Shown piece by piece: positions 1-10,000 of a DNA stretch of 22,792 nucleotides. The number at the start of each line of letters is the position of its first letter. Position 1 is the first letter of the stretch. The notes below the pieces were generated by a model. The model was not told the origin of the DNA. It saw nothing but the letters and a program-made list of their open reading frames with translations, and did not search any database. Made by a program: the position numbers and the translations under genes. Source of the stretch: Chara braunii (Eukaryota > Streptophyta > Charophyceae > Charales > Characeae); contig BFEA01000408.1 of the NCBI GenBank assembly GCA_003427395.1, positions 1,050,688-1,073,479 on the forward strand, read 5' to 3'.

Positions 1-31
<31 letters not shown>

Positions 32-241
32 ACACACAAACACACACAAACAAACAAGTGTTGCAGTGTATATTTCGATGTTGTAGCGGAAGATTCATTC
101 GAATTCGCTCATCCTATCGATGGCAGTAGCATGAGGCCAGCCGCTACTTCCATCCATAGGATGAGCAAAATCGAATGAATCTTCCGCTACAACATGGAAA
201 TATACACTGCGACACTTGCTTGTTTGTTTGTTTGTTTGTTT

Positions 242-272
<31 letters not shown>
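1..272. repeat. Large palindrome (foldback element) with CA/TG outer arms
   Basis: Left arm 1-130 is the near-perfect reverse complement of right arm 143-272, with a 12-nt loop at 131-142. The outer part pairs (CA)n with (TG)n and CAAACAAA with TTTGTTTG. The inner ~76 bp is unique sequence containing TGTTGTAGCGGAAGATTC, with only a few substitutions between arms (for example TTTCG against TTTCC). The element may continue left of the window, because the (GA)n that follows on the right would pair with (TC)n upstream. It could be a foldback or MITE-type transposon or a hairpin-RNA locus. No TSD can be tested because the left end is missing. Confidence 0.8.

Positions 273-301
<29 letters not shown>
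240..301. repeat. (TG)n and (GA)n microsatellite
   Basis: An uninterrupted TG dinucleotide run at about 240-266 passes directly into a GA run at about 265-301. Reading frames through it give only VCVC and RERE repeats. Confidence 0.95.
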
Positions 302-303
<2 letters not shown>

Positions 304-989
304 GAAAGCCTTATCCTATGTCGGGAGCGCCGCGACCTAACAGGCTAAGGACGGCATGTTGTAGCGGAAGAACACCCACCACCGGCAAGAGCTACGCCCA
401 GACCCCCACGTTCGTCGTAGCAGTGAACGACCGGCGCGTCGTTTCACCAGCGACCGCTGGGGCACCAACCTACTTCGGGGTCGGAGAGCCTGTGTGGACC
501 GACATGGCAATCTGAAATCCAGTCGGACAACCTGCGCGCGGTACCGCGGTATTTTCATCCGACGTCCCATAAATGGCCTGCAGGGTCGGAGGCAAAACTC
601 GTTGCGCAGTGAAATTCAGGGTCGGCAAAAACAGGGTCGGAGGTAGTGGTGGTGTAATGTTTTTAAACCACCAGTCCCCTACAGAGCAGTCGTCTGAGCC
701 CTTATTTTTTCGACCTACCAACCCTTTTTGTTTCCCCAGGAGGCAGCAGTTTGGGGCCTGCGGGCACAGACCCCTGCCGCGCCGGTGGCCGGGCGGATTG
801 GCAGGGGTTGGTAGTAACTCCTGATGAATAGTGGACATGATCAAGTTGCGCTGATTGCTGGTCTCCTTTCTCTGGTTTTGATTCGTTTTCTTCCGTAGTT
901 CTCCTTTTTTTGTGCATGGTTTCTTCACGGTTGGTGGGATTTGGGTCACTAAATTAGGGTTGTCAGGACTGTTGTGATTAAAGTTTCTT
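302..989. other. Unassigned stretch with a short foldback-core copy and GGGTCGG repeats
   Basis: No recognisable gene. At 354-370 there is a 17-nt match to the palindrome core (ATGTTGTAGCGGAAGA), so a fragment of that family lies here. The motif CAGGGTCGG recurs three times between about 583 and 632, with a related GGGGTCGGAG near 477. The longest open frame (minus, 470-949) has low-complexity composition and no family I recognise. Confidence 0.4.
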
Positions 990-1205
990 GATGATGAACT
1001 TAGCTTTAGCTGATGATTCTCTTTGATGTGGTAGGGGCTGTGGAGTTGGCTGTGGGGTGAAATCTAGTGGTGCCTTCTATGTGCTTGGCAGGTGATGCCT
1101 TGCCCCCTGAGGGCCTTACCTAATTTTGTAAGGGATGCCAGGACCGGTTCCCGGCCTTTTATAAAATAAAATACAAAATCGTTCCAGAAAAAAAAGAAAA
1201 AAAAA
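990..1205 (+). mobile_element. LINE/SINE 3' tail fragment (+ strand)
   Basis: The sequence TTTTGTAAGGGATGCC leads into a hairpin at 1137-1155 (stem GCCAGG/CCCGGC with one A-C mismatch, 7-nt loop). An AT-rich TATAAAATAAAATAC segment and an impure poly(A) to about 1205 follow. The same motif order occurs on the minus strand at the end of LINE-2. I infer a 5'-truncated LINE end or a SINE using the same 3' end. The 5' boundary is a guess. Confidence 0.5.
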
Positions 1206-1239
1206 AGAGAAAAGCAGTGATACAGCGGGCGACAGGTCC

Positions 1240-1275
1240 CTTTTTTTTTTTTCTTTTCTTTTTTCTTTTTTTTTT
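1240..1275 (-). repeat. Impure poly(T), possible minus-strand poly(A) tail
   Basis: A T-rich run interrupted by C. Read on the minus strand it is an A-rich tail preceded by about 55 nt that contain a 7-bp inverted repeat (TTGCCCT/AGGGCAA). It may be another retroposon end, but no body sequence is recognisable. Confidence 0.35.
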
Positions 1276-1328
1276 GAGAATTGCCCTTGCGATATCCCTC
1301 TATCGTGGCGGTAGGTCCTTCAGCTTAG

Positions 1329-1504
1329 GGCAACCGGTACTTCTTTTTTCTATGCGTGTCATCCTTGCGCAGGGGCCATGCTAATCTTCTCTCTCTGTGT
1401 CGTTCCAATTTTCACAGATGTCCCAGACATCTGTTAAAATTGGAACAATACAGAGAGAGAAGATTAGCATGGCCCCTGCGCAAGGATGACAGGCAACGGG
1501 TACT

Positions 1505-1506
<2 letters not shown>
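1329..1506 (-). pseudogene. U6: Foldback (antisense-sense) U6 snRNA retropseudogene with TSD
   Basis: Segment 1357-1491 is a gapless palindrome centred on 1424. Each arm is U6 snRNA sequence (AAAATTGGAAC, GATTAGCATGGCCCC, TGCGCAAGGATGACA) and the central loop is only 3 nt. The turn falls at the U6 5' end (GTCCC/GACATC, plant-type), so the U6 5' stem-loop has collapsed into the turn. Both arms share a GAGA insertion in the ACAGAGA box, so they derive from one altered source. On the minus strand the sense copy runs on to CACGCATA and then A6. Direct repeats flank it: GGCAACCGGTACTTC (1329-1343) and GGCAACGGGTACTCC (1492-1506), 13 of 15 identical, like a LINE target-site duplication. It is not a functional U6 gene: the 3' third is missing and no promoter was seen. 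Confidence 0.8.
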
Positions 1507-1536
<30 letters not shown>

Positions 1537-1540
<4 letters not shown>

Positions 1541-1575
1541 CAAAGCCAGGAATCGGGCCTGGCATCCCTGACAAA
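1537..1575 (-). other. 3' hairpin of LINE-2
   Basis: On the minus strand GGGATGCCAGG, loop CCCGATT, then CCTGGC form a perfect 6-bp stem directly before TTTGTATT and poly(A). It is the probable recognition element for the element's own reverse transcriptase and shares loop size and position with the hairpins of the other elements here. Confidence 0.65.
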
Positions 1576-1814
1576 ATCCCGCTCACACTCAAAATTGTTA
1601 TGCAGGAAAGAAGTGACAAGGAGAAAGAAAAGCAGAAAGTAGAAAAAGACCACCATTCACCTACAGTATAGTACAGTTCAGGTCCTAAACTTCGTCTGTC
1701 ATCTCAGACTTCTCAGTGTCTTATGCGAAATGCGAAAACAGAACGAAAAAAGTACAACAAGCACTGCAGAAAGGGAGGTCGTCGGAAACAAGGGTGAAGA
1801 CATGTGAAAACGAT

Positions 1815-1897
1815 GTCCTAAAGAAAAAGGAGGAAAATTTAAGTTCCGGATTGTAGTCCTAAAGAAAAAAAGAGGAAAATTTGAGTTCCGGATTGTG
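1815..1897. repeat. 41-bp tandem duplication in the LINE-2 3' UTR
   Basis: Two adjacent copies, 1815-1855 and 1856-1897, share GTCCTAAAGAAAAA, GAGGAAAATTT and AGTTCCGGATTGT with small indels in the A run. Confidence 0.8.
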
Positions 1898-2003
1898 AGT
1901 AGGCCAAAACAGACATCTCCACCAGACCAGTGAACAAGCCCCAGTGTGTGTGGAATCTTTTGAGAGCTTTTGCAGCAAATCCTTTGTTGACGACTTTAAG
2001 CGA

Positions 2004-3099
2004 TCATTCGGTTGACAGTGTCTGCTTGATGGAGTACTTGACTTCAGCGCGAACCATCGGGGGTGTTAACTGCTCCCCCCCTCGCACAGCCGAGTTTCGG
2101 AGGGTCCACAAGGTCCAAAGCACAGCTCCGCGTAAACACTCCTTCCCATTCGTGAGGGGGTTGCTACGGGGCTGTCTACGCGACGCAGCACCCAAGAGAA
2201 GAAAATCATCGTCCCAGCGTGTTTCCGGATGCGGTATCGGGACCGTTCCTGAGCGCCACCAATTCCACAAAGGTCTAGACCGGTCACAGTGGATGCAGAA
2301 GTGTTGCTGGTCTTCAATCCGGGCTCCGGGGCACAAGGAGCACAAAGGCGAGGCCTTGGATGTTCTTCTGGCGCACCAGAGAGCAGTGGGCACAGCCATA
2401 TGCACCAATAGCCACAAAAAACTGGCTTGCTTGACCACAGGTAATTCCATTAACAATTTTAAGTACGCCGTCAAAGCTTGAGACAAGCGCGTGTGAGAGT
2501 CATGAATCCACCCCGTGGACATCCATCTTTTAGTAACCTTCCAGTTGACATCCACTTTCGGGCGGGAGATCTGATAGCCCATGCGTGTGGTATATCTATG
2601 TAACGGAACACTGTCTTTGTTGGAGGACCCCGGTAGCCAGTGCCAATTCCTAGGGTCCACCGGCAAGTTGTACGACGGTGTAGACAGTGTCCGAGTCAGG
2701 ATATTCTAGCACGCACACAGGCAACAGTTCAGACAGAGGCGGGAGCGGTGTCTCGAATTGCGCCCGGGTCAGTGGCGGTCCTTGCGATGCAGTCGCTTTT
2801 AATGGAGATGCCTCCCAGCATGAGGCCTGCACAGTTTGTGAGTCCGTAATCGATTCTATTTTCCAGAGAAGAGCAGGAGCATGTTCCTGTATTCTCTTAA
2901 ACCATGCGCCTTGTGAAAAAACAATCCCAGATCGAAGAATAGTCACCCACTCCAAAGGGATTGCTTCTTGGAGGGTTCGAAGATGGAGTGCTTGATGCCA
3001 AAGGCCCATTAACGACGGGGCCAAGTCGACGAAGGGTTCCAGTCCCCCCGGTCCACGTCCCAAATATCCACCAGCGGCAACCTCTGAGAGCGTTTTGTC
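2004..3099 (-). pseudogene. LINE-2 ORF2 C-terminal fragment with zinc knuckle, frameshifted
   Basis: Two overlapping open frames on the minus strand (about 3099-2650 and 2666-2004) join across a frameshift near 2650-2666. The second contains CSLCPGARIEDQQHFCIHC, a CX2C...HX4C knuckle of the type found at the C terminus of plant L1 ORF2 proteins (zf-RVT), followed by W-rich sequence (LWNWW, LWTLWTLRN). The first resembles the linker region between the reverse transcriptase and the knuckle. Endonuclease and reverse transcriptase domains are absent. The frame stays open for about 40 codons beyond the TGA, so that TGA could itself be an acquired stop. There is no sign of function; it is a dead copy. 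Confidence 0.7.
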
Positions 3100-3250
3100 T
3101 GTTTTTTTTTCCCTTGATCTTTCCGTTTGTTTGTTTGTTTTCCCTCTTTCCTCTTCCCTCCCCGCTCTCCTCTTTTTATGCCCTGAATGATGGCATTCCT
3201 GACAACGTGTAATAGAAGGGGGGGAAATTCATAACAACCATAATATTTAT
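3085..3250. other. Pyrimidine-rich spacer
   Basis: T/C-rich sequence with TTTG repeats (about 3125-3140) between LINE-2 and the next inverted-repeat element. No coding or RNA signal was seen. Confidence 0.5.
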
Positions 3251-3293
3251 TTGGCCGTGGTAGCGGTTAGATACATTCCGGGAGTATGGCCTC

Positions 3294-3661
3294 AGAGGTG
3301 GACCCCACTGCCTGGCAGAGAAAGCTTCCGCCGAACCCAAATCCTAGGCCCCAGCGATGTGAAAGAGAAAAGAGGACCCCACTGCAGCACAAATTTTTGT
3401 CAGTTCCGCTGGTGTCCGTTGCTGGGTAGGGAAAACTTTCCCTATATGGAAACTTCACATCCGTGTGTCTCGGTTCTCACCCAATCCCTGGCTCTCCTTT
3501 CCACATGGGATGGCCGAACCGAGGGAGGTGCCCCCCCCCCTACTCCCTCAGAATGGACGAACCGCAAGGATCGGACAAATAAAAACTGAGTGATGCCACC
3601 TTGCCACGTCATCGCTGATCGTTTTCCAAAGCTTTGCCGCAAAGCAGTGGGGTCCACCTCT
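3294..3661. mobile_element. Inverted-repeat element (possible MITE)
   Basis: An exact 18-bp inverted repeat, AGAGGTGGACCCCACTGC, lies at 3294-3311 and its complement at 3644-3661. Symmetric AAAGCTT boxes at 3321-3327 and 3629-3635 extend the weaker pairing. A further copy of GGACCCCACTGC sits inside, near 3375. Outside the arms, AGATACAT occurs on both sides as a direct repeat (3269 and 3712). No transposase frame was seen, so it would be non-autonomous if it is a transposon. Confidence 0.5.
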
Positions 3662-3741
3662 CAGTGGGGGCCTTTCCTGAGAACGTGGAAAACGCCCTGC
3701 CTTAGTGGTCAGATACATCCTCAGCTGAACAGTACTAGTGT

Positions 3742-4151
3742 GAGTACGCCAACAGTCAGGGCATCCAGATTTTTATTTATTTATTTATTTTTTTATTTTT
3801 ATTTTTTTGGGAAAGCTCGTCAATTAGATTCCAGAAGATAAGTGGACGAGGCCGGGGACCTCACAATTCAACCCGGGGTTATCCTGGCAGCATCAGCCAG
3901 TTCAGCTTCCGAGCCAAGCTCCCTAACTAACTGACTGCTCAAAATAAATCTTCCACCTGCTGGAAACGGGGTCCAGCGCCCCTCTTCGGCAGAAATCTTT
4001 CCGGAAAAAAGTTAATCTTTGAGGCACAGGAAAAAGGGAGCTCAGATTTGGCTCAGCAAAAAGGGGTTCAGCGTCCCAGCCGTCTCAGGGAACAACAAAC
4101 CGAAAAAGTTAAAGGCATCGAGATTTCAGTATGCCATCAGTCAGGGCTTCC
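3742..4151. repeat. Direct-repeat pair around a short T-rich and retroposon-tail segment
   Basis: AGTACGCCAACAGTCAGGGC (3742-3761) and AGTATGCCATCAGTCAGGGC (4128-4147) are near-identical and 386 bp apart. Between them lie a TTTA/T-rich run (3771-3808) and the minus-strand hairpin at 3959-3977. They could be an old target-site duplication around an insertion, or remnants of a tandem repeat. Confidence 0.45.
3940..3985 (-). mobile_element. Minus-strand 3'-hairpin fragment of the shared LINE/SINE family
   Basis: Read on the minus strand, GGCGCTGGA, loop CCCCGTT, then TCCAGCAGGTGG match the box at the end of LINE-1. The downstream part (CTGCTCCCC...) is missing, so this is a short or broken copy. 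Confidence 0.55.
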
Positions 4152-4237
4152 CCAACATCTCGAAGTAGCTCGTTGCTACACGGACACAGATAAGAGGGGA
4201 AAAACGAAAGAAAAAGAAGAAGGGAACAAAGGTTCGG

Positions 4238-4498
4238 TGGGCGCGGCGCTGCCGCTGCCGGGAGCGCCGCGCCGCCCCGCCCCGCTATCGGCTGTACCGC
4301 GCGGCACGATGGGAATTCTTGGCGGGAAGCCGCGGTTGCACTTCGGTGGGTGGTTGTTGGCTATGGCGGTGGGAGGATGAGGTGGTAGCAGCACCTCCGC
4401 TCGGCGCGATGGGAAGTTTTGGGTGGAAGCTGTCTTTGCACTTCGCCGAGCGGTGGTTGTTGGCTATGGCAGCGGGCGGGTGAGGTGGTGGCTGTATT
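4238..4498 (+). promoter_or_regulatory. LINE-1 5' region: GC-rich box and two ~100-bp tandem units
   Basis: A very GC-rich block (about 4238-4290) precedes two tandem units, 4301-4400 and 4401-about 4498. They share CGATGGGAA, TTGCACTTCG, GGTGGTTGTTGGCTATGGC and TGAGGTGGT. The arrangement is like the 5' monomer repeats that act as internal promoters in some L1 families. The promoter role is inferred from position only. Confidence 0.5.
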
Positions 4499-4798
4499 GC
4501 TTGTTGGGCGACTGTTTGTATCTTTACGGTTTTTACGGCCAAATGCAGGCGCGGTGGACGCTCTCTAAGTTTCCCCTTCGTCGGGGACATCAACAGACCA
4601 GGAAGCCGGGTAAAGATCGCTTTACTTGGGAAGCAGCTGAGATGCTGCATGCCAGCGGCGGGGAGAATGAAGCTTCAACCTGCCGATTGAAGATGGGTGA
4701 AGTTCCTTGATTCGGTGTATGCTGTGATGACCTCGGGTTTTATTGGGTACGATGTTGTTCATGAGAAGACGTAGTGATTCTGCCTTTCTTCCTCAACT

Positions 4799-6997
4799 AT
4801 GGGTAAGTGCATGGGCCAGACATACAACATCGTCGACTTTATTGAGCCTCTCCTGTCATACGTGGCAAAGCGGGACGATTACATGATGCTGGCCCTGGAC
4901 CTCCCCAAGGACCAACCCTTCTCTATTGACGAGATCATCCCTTTCGGTATGGGGGGCAAAACCTATCAAATTCACACTGCGCACAAGTTTAGACCCTGGT
5001 GCTTCAAGTGCCGGGCGTACGGCCACCTGAGCACAGAATCGGCCTGTCCCCGACATCCCAACAAAAGGAGCCCAACAGCGGGCCGCCTCCAGCGAGACCC
5101 GCGCAGACCCAACAGATGGTACACAGTGGACCCAGGCCACGAGGGATGGACGTACCTCGACGACCGGGACTCCAGAGGACATGCGAGAGGCTGGGTGTGG
5201 GAAGGCAGTGGCGACACATGCTGGGCCACCAGGCCGCCGAATGACTGGGTTCCTCCCTCCCTGAAAGAGCCCCGGATACCAGAAAAGCCCCCGGTCCCCA
5301 CTAGTGACCTGCCGTCTCAGCCGCCACAACCAGAGCCGCCCCCCTCCACCCAGGAAAAAAACAAACAACCAGTCGCATCGCCCGACGACAAGCAACAGCC
5401 CAACCACGTCCCAGGCCCGCCGACAGCAGGCTACCTACCTGCAGTAATCCGTCCCCAAGAACAACTCACAAGTACCAGTCAGCAGCTGGAATGGAGACCC
5501 AAAGCCAAGGACAACGCAGACCCTGGCCCGCTGGACACAGCAGTTATCCCTGGCTCGCGGCCGGCAGCAGAGGATCCCGGTCCGCTGCAGGCTAAGGACA
5601 CATCGGCAAGCCACAAGTGGGGCCCCGGAGCCTCCGGCAGGGGGACAAGGAGGACACTGCGGCACAACAGAGCCCGACAAGAAAAAAGACCACTTTGAAG
5701 ATGCCTTTGGAACGGCCCCGATGGAAGTTGAGCCCGTCCCTGAGGCCCCCCCCCCCCCCCCCCCCCACCAGCTCCACCGGACGTCGAGATGACGGAAGCC
5801 CAGGAGCCACAGGTGAACTGCCCCCCAGATCTGGGTCTGCAACCAGTGGCGGATTGGCTGATGGACAGCCTCCGAGCGAAATATTTGCAAGGCAATGATG
5901 ACGTTTGGGACGGGGTGTACAGGGAGCTGATCCCAATGTTGGAAAGTGGTGACTGCTTCCACAAAGCGTTGCTACAGGGACCCCCTGAAGGAACAGACTG
6001 GCACACCATATGCCAGAAACTCCTCAGCATCGTTCTCAAACGTTTTCAGCCCCCACTGGCAGAGCAGGAGGTAGGTAAAGAACAGGAAACCTCCAACTGT
6101 CCCCGACCTCCGACACCGCAACAGGACGCGGCACCCGCCTCGACGGCAGCGGACAACCCCTCGAGGGAGGTACGAGTGAGTGGACCACAGGGAAGGGAGG
6201 GTGAAACCCGGTTGGAGAAAGGAACAGCGGTAGCAGGTGTGACGGAAGACAGCCCTTCGGGGACGGAACGGGAGGGAGGAATGCAGGGAGGGGAGGGAGA
6301 AAACCAGAAGGAGGTTGGAACAACTGTAGAGGGTGTGTATCCACAGGCGCCCCGGGCAGAGTCGCAATCACATCAGGGACAGGAAACCTCGGAGCCAACT
6401 GGGAAGGGCTCCCCAGAGGGCCTGTGCTTGGCGCTGCCAGCCTGGTCAACAGCACCCAACCAGATCCCACCAGGCTATCCCCCCGGCCCTGCCCCCAATC
6501 CCTCCGAGGATGTGCTCACCAGTAAAAGGCAAAAAATAGCCCATTTTCTAGAACAGGCACCACCTGATGGCCCTCCCTTGAATAAAGGTATCATCTTCCT
6601 ACCGGTGAGAAAAAAAGACGAGGGTTGGGAACTTGGCCTTGCAGCTCTGCCGGGGACAACACACGGCGAGGTCACTATGAGAGGGTGTTCCTCCTATTTT
6701 CTCTCCCTCATGTCTTGGGCAGACTGCCTGGCATTGAGGAAAGCGGAAATATCACAATTGATGCAAGATCAGCTCCCACAGGGTGCCTCCGCTGCCCTCG
6801 TCCGTTCATACGCCCAACACAGGTTGACGTCCAAGGACATCTATCTGCTATACGACCATGAGCCCTCTGAGGGCTTGAGATGGTTTGACCACAACGCCCT
6901 CCTCACGGAAATCACCTCGTTTGTGGTCAAGATTCTTAGAAATGGCGCCCTGCAGAGCGGCAGTCCGCTGGACTCTGAGAAGTGGCTTCCCATGTAA
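4799..6997 (+). pseudogene. LINE-1 ORF1 (CCHC-knuckle RNA-binding protein), frameshifted
   Basis: This would be the nucleic-acid-binding protein that packages the element RNA. The first open part (4799-5698, 299 aa) has a basic/hydrophobic N-terminal region and a knuckle, CFKCRAYGHLSTESAC (residues 68-83, CX2C-X4-H-X6-C), preceded by GGKTYQI, as in the region following DUF4283 in plant LINE ORF1 proteins. The DUF4283-like upstream half seems to be missing, so the start at 4799 is probably a remnant. A proline-rich linker follows. Between about 5620 and 5766 the coding signal moves through the other frames (MEVEPVPEAPP is read in frame 3) and returns to the first frame after a 21-nt C run (5746-5766). 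The second part (5789-6997, 402 aa) is Gly/Pro/Glu-rich with a folded-looking C terminus that I do not recognise. Confidence 0.7.
5746..5766 (+). repeat. Poly(C)21 tract in ORF1
   Basis: Twenty-one consecutive C residues encode polyproline. Length slippage here explains the change of frame between the two halves of ORF1. Confidence 0.9.
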
Positions 6998-7040
6998 GGA
7001 AAAAAAAATTACATAAGCGCAAATCAGCGAAACGAACACC

Positions 7041-10000
7041 GTGGAAACATTATACGGCAGAGACAAGGCCTGGAAGGCCTGCAAGTGCCAAGCAGACCTT
7101 GATTTGCGTTCACTTAATGTCAACAGCCTGGCCTCAGCGAAGCCATCCAAGAGACAGGCTATCATTGACCAACTCAGAGGGGTGGAGGGTAGGCAATGGC
7201 CGGACGTCGTTTGCCTGCAGGAAACCCACCTCATGGACACCCCGGACCACAACCACATACACAAAGTGCTCTGGCCCCACCAAGCCTTCATGGCCCATGC
7301 CCCCAGGCCGGGGAGCGCCGGTGTAGCCATATGGCTCCCCCCGGACTCACAGGTAGAGATGCTGAACTGGGCGGCAGACCGGGAGGAGGGCAGGTGGGTG
7401 TATTTACTTGCCATGCTGGAGATTGACGTGGTGTGTATACTGAACATATACGCACCCAACGACCCTTCCCAGCGTCAACAATTCTTAGAGTCCCTGAATG
7501 TCAAACTTCCAGCAGAGATCCCAGTAATTCTGGAGGGTGACTTTAACGCGGCCCCCGATCGTGTGCTGGACAGATGGAAGCTCCCTGCCCCATGCCCCAC
7601 ATACGTCCAAAATGACGAAAAAAACATCGCAGAACTCACACAATCCCTTAACCTTTTCGACTCCTTCAGGAGACAATTCCCGACCAATCGCAGATTCACA
7701 CGTTTCCGCAAGAGCGGCACGGACAAATCAACGAGATCCCGCATCGATCTAATCCTGATTTCAGAAGAAATGTAAGGAGCCCTCCAAATTGCCGACATTT
7801 TTCCGCGCAACCCATTCCTGGGTCTGGACCATGCAATGTGCGTCGTTATTTTATCGTTCCGGAAAAAAATGGACCAAGGTAGAGGCTTCTACAAACTAAA
7901 TACCTCGCTCCTGACGATCGACCGCTCTCGAGCATACCTCATAGATGTCTGGTCCTTCTGGCGGGAACAGAAGGCCCGGTTCGACGACATAATCGAATGG
8001 TTCAACAACGGTCTAGCATTTTTGGGCCGCAAGTGCAACGAATACTCAAAACTCCTCGCAAGTAAACGCCACGCCAAGGAGATGAACCTGCATCACCAAC
8101 TGCAACAGCTGCAACAACAGGAGGAAGCGTTAGCATCCACGACAACCACACCACAACAAACCGACGTAGCCAACGCAATCCAGAACTTAGAAGTCCGCCT
8201 GCTGGATCACATGGAGAACCGCTGGCAGCGCGTCCGTATCCGGGGCAAACTTTCAAGGCACTCCACCGAAGGGGCAATGGATGCAAGTTTTTTTGCGATG
8301 GCCAGGGCAAAGGCGGGAAAATCGGTGATAAAGGCCCTGGAGGACCCCAAAGGCAACCAAGGCCCCCTGCACACTTCTACAGCAGTCTGCACCCAAATTG
8401 CGTGGGACTTTTACCAGGAACTCTTCACCTCAGAATGTGGTGACACATCAATCGCACACCGACTACAGGAGATAGAAGACTTTCTCCTCCCGCTAGACAA
8501 AACCCTGAGTGGTCACCAAAGCGCAATCTTGGACGAACCTCTTTTTAAAGAGGAGATATGGACAACTCTGCAGCAAATGGATGACGAAAAGACACCTGAC
8601 ATTGATGGCCTGCCCAAAGAATTTTGGACAGCAATGTGGCCCGACATCTCACAAGATCTCATGGACTTCTACCAGGCAGTCTGGGCATCGGGACAGACCG
8701 GGGAATTTGTAGGGCAGGGGGTCCTGACGCTCCTGTACAAGAAAGGGGCCAGGACCAACATTTGGAACTATCGACCCACCCTGCTCACAGTCGTCTACAA
8801 ACTGATGGCAAAAACTTTGGCCAACCGAATGACGTCAGTCATGCCTATCATCATACATCCAGACCAAACTGGCTTTATTCAAGGAATAAACATCTAGGAT
8901 AATGTCCTCCTGGTCAACGAAGTCATTAAGCTAACACGGCAGTCAAGGAAAAACGCAGCAATCATTTTTATCGACTTTGAGAAAGCATATGACCATGTGG
9001 ACTGGTTGTTCCTCAATAAATGCCTGGAGAAACTCAACTTCGGTCTGGCCTTCGGACGGTGGGTCAGGATCCTTCACACAAACGCAACAACTAGAGTAAT
9101 GGTGAATGGGAACCTGACCCCACCCATTCAGCTCCAGCGATCAGTACGACAAGGAGACCCTCTAGCCCTGTACTTATTTGTAATAGTAATGGAGGCGTTG
9201 GCAGCCAACTTGAGGAAACACGGGAGCATCAGAAAAATACAAATCTCGTCAATTCCGTAGGACGCAGTTCCTGTCTGTTCCTTTTTTGCAGACGATCTCA
9301 CAGTAATGACGGAAGCTTCCCCCGAATCGCTGGCTGAAGTCCAACACATGATGGACCGCTTCTGTACATTAGCAGATATGCGAGTCAACAGGGGCAACAA
9401 AACCCAGGCCTGGTGGATCCACCACCAAGGAGTGAGACCCCCAGAAGAGCCCAACATAAAATGGCTCCCAAAAGAAGCCCCGATCAGGGTGTTGGGGGTG
9501 CTCATGTCGGCAGAGGGGAGGCCGACCACAAACAACGAATGGATTTCAGGCCCGCCTCGTGAGAAGATGACACTATGGAAGAACAAACATACCTCGCTGA
9601 TAGGGGCGCTCATTAATAATAAATAATGTGATACTAGCCTCCATGTGGTATAAGTCAGCCATCTGGGCCTTGGACAAGAGCACCCTTCGCCCCCTGCAGC
9701 AACAGATCGCTGCCTTTCTGTGGAGGGGCGACCACGAAGAGCAAAATGTCATTAGTAGAGTCGCTTGGCACTCCCTGATCCAACCGAAGGCCTGCGGTGG
9801 CCTGGGCATACTCAATCCGGTGCTACAAACAAAGGCACTCGCGTTGCAATGGCTCAAACGTCTGCTATTTTGTCCCGATACCCCATGGAAGGGGCTAGCC
9901 CGCGAACAGATCGCCCGTCTAGCACCACCGACAGGGGGAGGGAAAGATCCACTGATGTGGCTAGAAAACACGGGATGGCCCATTCCGGGAAGGGCCATGC

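Larger units (their letters stand above)
1507..3110 (-). mobile_element. LINE-2: 5'-truncated L1-like LINE
   Basis: In minus-strand order this contains an ORF2 C-terminal part, a TGA stop at 2004-2006, about 450 nt of 3' UTR, a perfect 6-bp/7-nt hairpin at 1545-1563 and a 30-nt poly(A) (T run 1507-1536). Only the region after the reverse transcriptase is present, as expected for 5' truncation during target-primed reverse transcription. The 5' boundary near 3110 is estimated from where the reading frame fades into pyrimidine-rich sequence. Its protein differs clearly from LINE-1, so it belongs to a second family. Confidence 0.7.

Noticed and set aside
216-515. Open frame beginning in the (TG)n/(GA)n tract
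   Set aside because: Its N-terminal third is only translated microsatellite and the rest has no recognisable domain.
470-949. 159-codon minus-strand frame
   Set aside because: Low-complexity Pro/Lys/Thr composition, no family resemblance, and it overlaps repeat remnants.
4048-4710. Frames in the LINE-1 5' region as a separate gene
   Set aside because: They are explained by the GC-rich block and the two ~100-bp tandem units, and their frames are inconsistent between units.
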